Source of the DNA: Prevotella sp.
Lineage (GTDB): Bacteria > Bacteroidota > Bacteroidia > Bacteroidales > Bacteroidaceae
Direction of reading: 5' to 3'
Length of the DNA: 49,000 nt
Assembly: GCA_017475005.1 (NCBI GenBank)
Contig: JAFVGI010000044.1
Location: forward strand, 1 to 49,000
Shown here: one piece after another, positions 44,502-49,000 of the stretch
How positions within the stretch are numbered: position 1 is the stretch's first letter
Layout of the letters: each line of letters begins with the position of its first letter
Notes under the pieces: model-generated
Databases searched by the model: none
Told to the model about the DNA's origin: nothing
What the model saw: the letters and a program-made list of their open reading frames with translations, nothing else
Translations under genes and position numbers: made by a program

Positions 44502-44509
44502 CAAAGTTA
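44502..44509 (-). promoter_or_regulatory. -7 element for the polysaccharide lyase gene
   Basis: TAACTTTG on the minus strand, 21 bases before ATG 44480, matches TAnnTTTG. Confidence 0.6.
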
Positions 44510-44619
44510 AGCAAAATATTTGAAACTCCAAAAGAATTGGAGAAGAAAAATATATCTTACCTCCCTCTCTACTACGAAATTGCTGCAACGGGACGTGAAA
44601 TCCTATTGCGGCAAAAATA

Positions 44620-46197
44620 TTACTCCTCGTCCGGGAACTTGCCGTTGAGAATTTTGTTCACGATAAACATAGCATCAGGCATATTTACGACTCCATCACC
44701 ATTCACGTCACCACGGACGCCAGCGATGATACTTGCGTCTATTTCCTTTGTTGCGGCATCCGAGGGCACATAGCCGTCCTTTATTGCCGTTACCGATATT
44801 ATAAGCCTGCTTGGCTGCTTTACGTTGTTACCGTCAGTTAGGAATTCCAGACGGCATATATACTTCACTCCTTCCGTCTCACAACTGAAATTCAGACTTC
44901 CGTCAACCATGCTTATTACAGGCATAGCACACTTCTCAATGCCCGGCTCGCTCTCTATTGCAACGATTTTCCCGAATTCCCTCCATGTCGCGGCAGCCTT
45001 GTAGGCATCTATGGAAGCATTGGGCACATGCAACGTCGCATAGTTAATGTATGAGTCCTGGAAGGTGTTGCGACTTACTATCGGTACATTCGTCGCATAG
45101 CAATAGAAGTCCTTCAGTTCAGGGAAGTCGGAGAAAGCATAGTTGCCTATCGTCCTTACGGCACTTCCTATAGTGACAGATTTCAGACCTTCACATTTAT
45201 TGAAGGCATAATCGCCTATTGCCGTTACCTCTTCCCCAAGGATATATTCCGCTACCTGGCTACCGAAATAATCTTCCATAGAAACAGACATACCATCATC
45301 TGCTGTTAAGATGGAATTGCTGTTTATTGTCACCTTCGCAAGCTTCGTGCAGTTTTCGCAGGCATTGTATCCAATCAATGTCACACCGCTGGGGATGGTG
45401 ACCTCTGTCAGCCCTGTGCAGCCGGAGAAAGCCAAGCCGCCTATTGTTGTCACGCTGTTGGGAATGTCTATCGAAATCATGCCGGTACACTGCCTGAACG
45501 CACCGCCGCTAATGCATAGCGTTCCGTCCTGTAACGTAACAGCCGTGTCTTCCGGCATGGTTCCCTTATAGCAGTATGCTACATTGCCCACATATATTAA
45601 GCCGTCGGGCTGATTATCATACCATGGTGTGTCGGAAAAAGCGTCGCTGTCTATAAATGTAACGCTGCTGGGGATTTCTATTGTTGACAGGTTTGAGCAT
45701 TTGTAGAAAGCCATCTGGCCTATTGACGTCACGCCGTCTGGGATAGTTATTTCCGTGAGGCTGGTGCATTCAGAGAATGTATTGTTGCCTATCGACTTTA
45801 CACCTTCCGGGATATTTATGGAAGCCAATCCCGTGCAACCACAGAAAGCATAACTTCCTATTGACTTTACATTTTCGGGTATTGTTAAGGATGTCAGGCT
45901 TCTGCATCCGTTAAAGGCATAGTTTCCGATTGAGATAATGCTATTGGGTATTGATACCGATGTCAGCCCGCCGTAACCTGAAAAGGCACTACGTTCAATT
46001 GACGTCACATCATATGTTTCGTCATTATACACAACGGTTGCCGGTATTGTCACGCTGCCGCTATATCCGCCCGAAGTCACTGAAGCCTGTTTGGAAACGG
46101 TGTCAAAGTTGTAATAAATGCCATTAATCTTCACCTTGGCATTCGCCACCATTGCCAACAGCAATATAATAAAGGAAAGTAAGGTTTTCTGTCTCAT
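44620..46197 (-). CDS. Secreted BspA-type leucine-rich-repeat protein with dockerin-like C-terminus
   Basis: This 525-residue protein has a signal peptide (about residues 1-20, ending VANA). About a dozen LRR_5 repeats of roughly 23 residues follow (pattern SIGNYAF.GC..LTS..IP). A beta-rich region at about 420-490 precedes the tag GDVNGDGVVNMPDAMF then NGKFPDEE. The last 28 bases before its stop are identical to those of the lyase gene. It starts only 11 bases after the RelE-like toxin stop, and I see no TAnnTTTG in the sequence just upstream, so it may be transcribed with the toxin-antitoxin genes. Confidence 0.88.
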   Translation of the reverse strand: MRQKTLLSFIILLLAMVANAKVKINGIYYNFDTVSKQASVTSGGYSGSVTIPATVVYNDETYDVTSIERSAFSGYGGLTSVSIPNSIISIGNYAFNGCRSLTSLTIPENVKSIGSYAFCGCTGLASINIPEGVKSIGNNTFSECTSLTEITIPDGVTSIGQMAFYKCSNLSTIEIPSSVTFIDSDAFSDTPWYDNQPDGLIYVGNVAYCYKGTMPEDTAVTLQDGTLCISGGAFRQCTGMISIDIPNSVTTIGGLAFSGCTGLTEVTIPSGVTLIGYNACENCTKLAKVTINSNSILTADDGMSVSMEDYFGSQVAEYILGEEVTAIGDYAFNKCEGLKSVTIGSAVRTIGNYAFSDFPELKDFYCYATNVPIVSRNTFQDSYINYATLHVPNASIDAYKAAATWREFGKIVAIESEPGIEKCAMPVISMVDGSLNFSCETEGVKYICRLEFLTDGNNVKQPSRLIISVTAIKDGYVPSDAATKEIDASIIAGVRGDVNGDGVVNMPDAMFIVNKILNGKFPDEE

Positions 46198-46208
46198 TGT
46201 AGGTTTTG

Positions 46209-46529
46209 TTATTCCATGCGCTTCAGCAGTTCGCGCAGGTAAATGTCGCTGATATTGCCCATATCGGCTTTGTCATAGATATATAACAACTGTAGCTCAT
46301 CCTGTACTATGCGGACACGAATGATAACCCTTGCACCACCACTCTTACCACGTCCTTTCGATGTAATAGCAAGGCGAATCTTGCGGGCTCCACCGAAGAG
46401 CTCTACACCCTGCATCGGATTTTGCATCAACGAATTCAGAAAACGTTCAAAGTCTTCATCCAACGACTTATGCCTTTTCTTAAAATGCTTATACGATGTT
46501 CTGAAGTCTTCAGATATTTTTACCCTCAT
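46209..46529 (-). CDS. RelE/ParE-superfamily toxin
   Basis: This 106-residue basic protein has the RelE/ParE-like layout: an N-terminal helix pair (SEDFRTSYKHFKKRHKSLDEDFERFLNSL), a beta sheet with KIRLAITSKGRGKSGGARVIIRVRI, LQLLYIYDKADMGNISDIYLRELLK and a C-terminal glutamate. It is closest in feel to the HigB/RelE type that acts on ribosome-bound mRNA. Its ATG overlaps the antitoxin stop by 4 bases (ATGA), so the pair is translationally coupled. Confidence 0.85.
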   Translation of the reverse strand: MRVKISEDFRTSYKHFKKRHKSLDEDFERFLNSLMQNPMQGVELFGGARKIRLAITSKGRGKSGGARVIIRVRIVQDELQLLYIYDKADMGNISDIYLRELLKRME

Positions 46530-46714
46530 AGCGCCTTGAGCGATTCCATTGCTTCTTGAGGTGTCATGCTTGGCTCGGACTCAACCTGATTCATACTGCG
46601 GCTGATGATACGTGCCAACTTGTAGGTCTGCTCCAGTTCAAGCATCCTATTCCAGCGCCTAGTACTCATGCGTACAGTGACACTTCTGGGAGTTCTTTCT
46701 ATGACAGTGTTCAT
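46526..46714 (-). CDS. Putative antitoxin partner of the RelE-like toxin
   Basis: This 62-residue protein starts at ATG 46714 (MNTVIERTPRSVTVRM). The frame is open 12 codons further, but the upstream ATG lies inside the -7 element at 46748-46755, so it should not be in the mRNA. The N-terminal strand-like SVTVRMSTRRWNRMLELEQ could be a ribbon-helix-helix DNA-binding region, and the C-terminal part is likely the toxin-binding tail. Its identity as an antitoxin rests on position and size. Confidence 0.72.
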   Translation of the reverse strand: MNTVIERTPRSVTVRMSTRRWNRMLELEQTYKLARIISRSMNQVESEPSMTPQEAMESLKAL

Positions 46715-46747
46715 GATATTCTTGTCTAGTGTTATGTTTTCTGTGTG

Positions 46748-46755
46748 CAAAATTA
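46748..46755 (-). promoter_or_regulatory. -7 element of the toxin-antitoxin genes
   Basis: TAATTTTG on the minus strand, 33 bases before ATG 46714. It decides the antitoxin start. Confidence 0.6.
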
Positions 46756-46771
46756 CGATTAAGTTTTGAGA

Positions 46772-46809
46772 TATGCAAGAAAAACCAAATTTATTTTCTT
46801 TTCTGCATA
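46772..46809. repeat. Imperfect inverted repeat upstream of the transposase gene
   Basis: TATGCAAGAAAA (46772-46783) and TTTTCTGCATA (46799-46809) pair apart from one bulged A. It lies between the divergent antitoxin and transposase genes and could be a substrate hairpin of the transposase or a regulatory site; neither is shown. Confidence 0.45.
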
Positions 46810-46894
46810 CCCAAGATGTAGTAATATTTTTCTGGAAATATTTGTTAGTTTGAAGTTTTTTTGCTAATAATGCAGTGGTATAAAATAAATTTTG

Positions 46895-46902
46895 TAATTT
46901 TG
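46895..46902 (+). promoter_or_regulatory. -7 element for the transposase-like gene
   Basis: TAATTTTG, 29 bases before ATG 46932, matches TAnnTTTG. Confidence 0.55.
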
Positions 46903-46931
46903 CAGACGATAATCAATACAAACCCCAACAG

Positions 46932-47954
46932 ATGACGGATAGTTGTCAGACACGACGAATGTATGGGCACGATTACGCAGTGCCCGGTACCTATGAAGTG
47001 ACCATAGTCGTTGCTGACAGACGCCCTGTATTTGGTGAGATTGTCGGTACAACAAAGAATGGCGGTGAGAAACCCCATCTTAAGCCATCACCTCTGGGGC
47101 AGACTGTTCTGGAAAAGGAGATTCCAAAGATACATCATTATTATCCTCAGGTAGATATTTGGCAGGTATGCCTTATGCCCGACCACCTACACTTGATAAT
47201 CCGCATCAACCAGCCATTGCCTAAGGGCAAGCATCTCGGTATTGTTGTTGGTGCTTTTAAGGGCGGTATCAGTCGTGCTTGGTGGCAATTGGATACCACC
47301 GTGTCTGCGGCATCAGCTGTAGAATCCCGTCCTCCGCTATTCGAGCCCAACTACAACGACCACATCCTTATGCGTGACGGCCAGCTGGACAATTGGAAAC
47401 GCTACCTCCGGGACAATCCCCTCCGCTACATGATGCGCCGTGAATATCCAGACTTGTTTCAGCGCACATTATGCATAACGGTAGGCAATACGCGCTATAG
47501 TGCCTTCGGGAACATGCTCCTGCTTCGTCAGCCCGAGAAACACCAGGTGTTCTTCCACCGTCGTACAGGAGGGGTGCCCACAGAAAATACTGATTTCTGG
47601 AAGGCAGAGAGTCAACGTCTCATCTCTGCCGCCAACAGTGGAGACGTATTGGTCACTCCAGGCATCTCTGAATGTGAGAAGCGAATCAAAAACATGGCAT
47701 TAGAGCAGAAGCTGCGAATGATTCATGTACAAGCTGCTCCCATTGGCCGATATTGGAAACCCGAACGGAGCCGCTTTGAAGCCTGCGCTCATGGCTCGCT
47801 GCTCATCCTTGCGCCTTGGCCTGAGGATATGCCTGATTTTGCCAGCGACTACGAACGTTTCCATTACCTCAACCGCCTGACAGAAGCCATTTGTGCCATC
47901 AGTCATACAACAAACGTGGCTGTGCAAGGCTTACGCCTTTCACACGGTGGTTAG
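46932..47954 (+). CDS. REP-associated tyrosine transposase-like protein with C-terminal DprA/SLOG-like domain
   Basis: This 340-residue protein is in two parts. Residues about 10-185 match the Y1 transposase family (IS200/REP-associated): the HUH motif is HLH in CLMPDHLHLIIRI (about residues 84-90), and the helix with the candidate nucleophile tyrosine is NWKRYLRDNPLRYMM (about 155-169). Residues about 195-330 look like a Rossmann-type nucleotide-binding domain, with SGDVLVTPGISECEK, IKNMALEQKLRMIHVQ, RYWKPERSRFEACAHGSLLILAPWP and YERFHYLNRLTEAICAI, resembling DprA/SLOG proteins. Plain REP transposases are shorter (about 150-250 residues). A second ATG at codon 10 is possible. It has a 2-base gap to the next convergent stop. 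Confidence 0.8.
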   Translation: MTDSCQTRRMYGHDYAVPGTYEVTIVVADRRPVFGEIVGTTKNGGEKPHLKPSPLGQTVLEKEIPKIHHYYPQVDIWQVCLMPDHLHLIIRINQPLPKGKHLGIVVGAFKGGISRAWWQLDTTVSAASAVESRPPLFEPNYNDHILMRDGQLDNWKRYLRDNPLRYMMRREYPDLFQRTLCITVGNTRYSAFGNMLLLRQPEKHQVFFHRRTGGVPTENTDFWKAESQRLISAANSGDVLVTPGISECEKRIKNMALEQKLRMIHVQAAPIGRYWKPERSRFEACAHGSLLILAPWPEDMPDFASDYERFHYLNRLTEAICAISHTTNVAVQGLRLSHGG

Positions 47955-47956
47955 TT

Positions 47957-48229
47957 TTATTCCAGCAGGTTGATGGCGGAGAGGATGTTCGGATAGTTGT
48001 CTTTGGAGTAGGCCAGCTCGGTTTCGCGGCCATCCCACGCGAGTTTCAAAGAGCCGTTTTCTATGGTCGTAACGTAGTGCATATTTACGGCTACACCTCG
48101 GCGTACCTTCGTCAGCACGTCGCTGAGTTTACCGGCAAGGTCTTTGAATGATTCTGAAAGCACGATGGGGGCACGGCGGCCTATCGTGTAGCCCCTGCGC
48201 TTTGCTATTCTTGTTAATATCAGTTCCAT
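47957..48229 (-). CDS. Small conserved-looking protein of unknown function
   Basis: This 90-residue protein starts at ATG 48229 (MELILTRIAKRRGYTIGR). I do not recognise it with confidence. The first 18 residues resemble the opening of DUF5675 proteins (LTRIA.R..YTIGR), but the rest does not follow that family; it is a mixed alpha/beta sequence ending YPNILSAINLLE. The open frame extends 23 codons upstream through the GGGGAGTGAAA repeat, which I take as untranslated leader. Confidence 0.6.
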   Translation of the reverse strand: MELILTRIAKRRGYTIGRRAPIVLSESFKDLAGKLSDVLTKVRRGVAVNMHYVTTIENGSLKLAWDGRETELAYSKDNYPNILSAINLLE

Positions 48230-48243
48230 AATGTTAATTATTA

Positions 48244-48270
48244 AAGGGGAGTGAAAGGGGAGTGAAAGGG
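48244..48270. repeat. Tandem repeat upstream of a small gene, unit GGGGAGTGAAA
   Basis: Two full copies and part of a third of the unit also found between pyrB and pyrI lie just upstream of a minus-strand ATG. Confidence 0.8.
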
Positions 48271-48278
48271 AAAGTACC

Positions 48279-48320
48279 TTATTGTGGCAAAGTGGCAATG
48301 GGACATTGTGACACTTTACT
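48279..48320. repeat. TGCCACTTT-type repeat, copy 1
   Basis: On the minus strand the sequence reads as units of ttgccactt ending at the TAA of the 66-residue gene. Related copies are at 48621-48654 and 48761-48797. Confidence 0.7.
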
Positions 48321-48479
48321 CCAATGTTTGCTATCTGTTTTCTCTATCCATCCGTCGTGCCGCCAGCGAGTAATGATGTTTCGAAGTGCCGACTCACCGC
48401 AGAATCCGCGTTTCAGGGCCCTTAGGTCATCCATCGTGAATGTGGGTGCCAGTCCTTCGATATAGTTGATTATATTCAT
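48279..48479 (-). CDS. Small winged-helix-like protein
   Basis: This 66-residue protein, MNIINYIEGLAPTFTMDDL then ALRNIITRWRHDGWIEKTDSKHW, has a helix-turn-helix and wing pattern like small DNA-binding domains. The final eight residues (CPIATLPQ) and the stop codon come from a TGCCACTTT-type repeat, so the native C-terminus may have been replaced. Function is unknown. Confidence 0.5.
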   Translation of the reverse strand: MNIINYIEGLAPTFTMDDLRALKRGFCGESALRNIITRWRHDGWIEKTDSKHWSKVSQCPIATLPQ

Positions 48480-48620
48480 GTTATAAAATTATATTTTGCC
48501 GATATGAAATAATAAAGGCATTATTCATCTTAAAGAAAGAGCTTAAAAGGGTTATGTGAAGGGTTGTCTATAAGGTTGTCTTAGGCTACATCGGGGCTAA
48601 CTGCTAACTAAACTAGAATC

Positions 48621-48797
48621 GCCACATTGCCACTTTGCCACTTTGCCACATTAAGGTGGTGGCAATAGTGCAAAGGGGTGGCGAGAAAACTATAGAGTAA
48701 TATAATTAATAATATATTATATATATTATTAAACTTCAAGTCTGCATATTTCTGAGGATGCTTAATGTGGCAAAGTGGCAAAATGGCAAAGGGACAA
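48621..48797. repeat. Inverted repeat of TGCCACTTT arrays around an AT-rich core
   Basis: The left arm (48621-48654) is a tandem array of gccacattgccactttgcca units ending in attaagg. The right arm (48761-48797) is the same array inverted, starting with cttaatgtggcaaagtggca. Between them is an AT-rich stretch including about 35 bases of near-pure A/T around 48700-48732, itself partly palindromic. The arms can pair into a long stem. It could be a mobile element end, a replication or recombination site, or a terminator; the sequence does not decide. Confidence 0.7.
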
Positions 48798-48995
48798 AAG
48801 GGGTGTTAACAGATTTTCACATTCTACGGGCATCGAAATTTGTGTGCGCAAGATTTTCTTCGTACCTTTGCCATCGGTTTTGAGAATCACAAGTTCTTCT
48901 CGGGCATCGAAAAGCGTTTCGCTGCTAACTCTTTTAACAGAGTTGAACCGATGGCGATGTTGCTCACGCTCAGCAATCCGAAAGTAAACTTTCAT
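48762..48995 (-). CDS. Doubtful small open frame at the window edge
   Basis: This 77-residue frame (MKVYFRIAEREQHRHRF and so on) is open, but I do not recognise the product. Its last residues (CHFATLPH) and stop are derived from the TGCCACTTT repeat, as for the 66-residue gene. A strong plus-strand promoter consensus lies inside it on the other strand, which argues that it may not be a real gene or is overlapped by an antisense transcript. Confidence 0.3.
   Translation of the reverse strand: MKVYFRIAEREQHRHRFNSVKRVSSETLFDAREELVILKTDGKGTKKILRTQISMPVECENLLTPLLSLCHFATLPH
48839..48870 (+). promoter_or_regulatory. Consensus promoter pointing out of the window
   Basis: TTTG (48839-48842), a 20-base spacer and TACCTTTG (48863-48870) match the Bacteroidetes consensus exactly. 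The first possible ATG downstream is at 48951 (MAMLLTLSNPKVNF), with the frame running off the window end. The transcribed gene must lie mainly to the right. Confidence 0.65.
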
Positions 48996-49000
48996 TGCCT

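Noticed and set aside
34412-46197. Possible polysaccharide utilisation locus
   Set aside because: There is no SusC-like receptor, SusD-like lipoprotein or dedicated regulator, and only a single lyase. I describe it as a secreted-protein block instead.

Overview
The window reads as a chromosomal segment of a member of the Bacteroidales, most likely Prevotella or a close relative. The evidence is as follows. Many genes and both tRNAs have the Bacteroidetes promoter element TAnnTTTG, often with TTTG about 20 bases upstream. Complex I is encoded as an 11-gene-equivalent set with fused nuoCD and no nuoEFG. Secreted proteins are BspA-type leucine-rich-repeat and GLUG-like proteins. Shine-Dalgarno sequences are not apparent, and upstream regions are AT-rich. 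The genus is inference; no rRNA or marker search was possible.

Layout. 1-800: tRNA-Arg(TCT) on the minus strand with a TTTG-N20-TACCTTTG promoter and a duplicated leader, then a gene-poor stretch. 0.8-2.3 kb: pyrB-pyrI (aspartate transcarbamoylase), minus strand, with a G-rich tandem repeat between the two genes. 2.4-7.4 kb: class A penicillin-binding protein, uxaC and galK on the plus strand. 7.5-8.8 kb: tRNA-Pro(TGG) and leuB. 8.9-11.2 kb: SLC13-type transporter with TrkA-C domains and a PepSY-like secreted protein, minus strand. 11.3-12.9 kb: M48 lipoprotein protease and a flavodoxin-type iron-sulfur flavoprotein.

12.9-30.4 kb is one continuous minus-strand gene run with intergenic gaps of 0-29 bases or overlaps. 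It begins with nuoABCDHIJKLMN and continues without a gap into seven genes: a GNAT-like acyltransferase, a ketoacyl synthase, an acyl carrier protein, two hotdog dehydratase-like proteins, an MMPL/RND exporter and a phytoene-desaturase/RetSat-like FAD enzyme. The second part resembles a reduced aryl-polyene or special-lipid locus and may be co-transcribed with respiratory complex I.

30.5-34.2 kb: a COG0523 (CobW-like) GTPase with a large histidine-rich metal-binding insert and a possibly leaderless mRNA, an alpha/beta hydrolase, and a Tat-exported aldo/keto reductase with a C-terminal ferredoxin domain. 34.4-46.2 kb: a secreted-protein block made of a 1947-residue BspA/GLUG protein, an Ig-like lipoprotein, an alginate-lyase-family polysaccharide lyase and a second BspA protein. 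Three of these four end in the same dockerin-like tag (GD.NGD..V.MPD.MF, then NGKFPDE). No SusC/SusD pair is present.

46.2-49 kb has a mobile or defence flavour: a RelE-like toxin with its antitoxin placed directly upstream of the second BspA gene, a REP-type tyrosine transposase with an unusual C-terminal DprA/SLOG-like extension, two small unknown genes, and a family of 9-base TGCCACTTT repeats that form gene ends and a large inverted repeat around a very AT-rich core. Several kinds of short tandem repeat recur in intergenic gaps across the window. The strongest leads for something undescribed are the transposase fusion, the shared C-terminal tag, and the complex I plus polyene/lipid polycistron.
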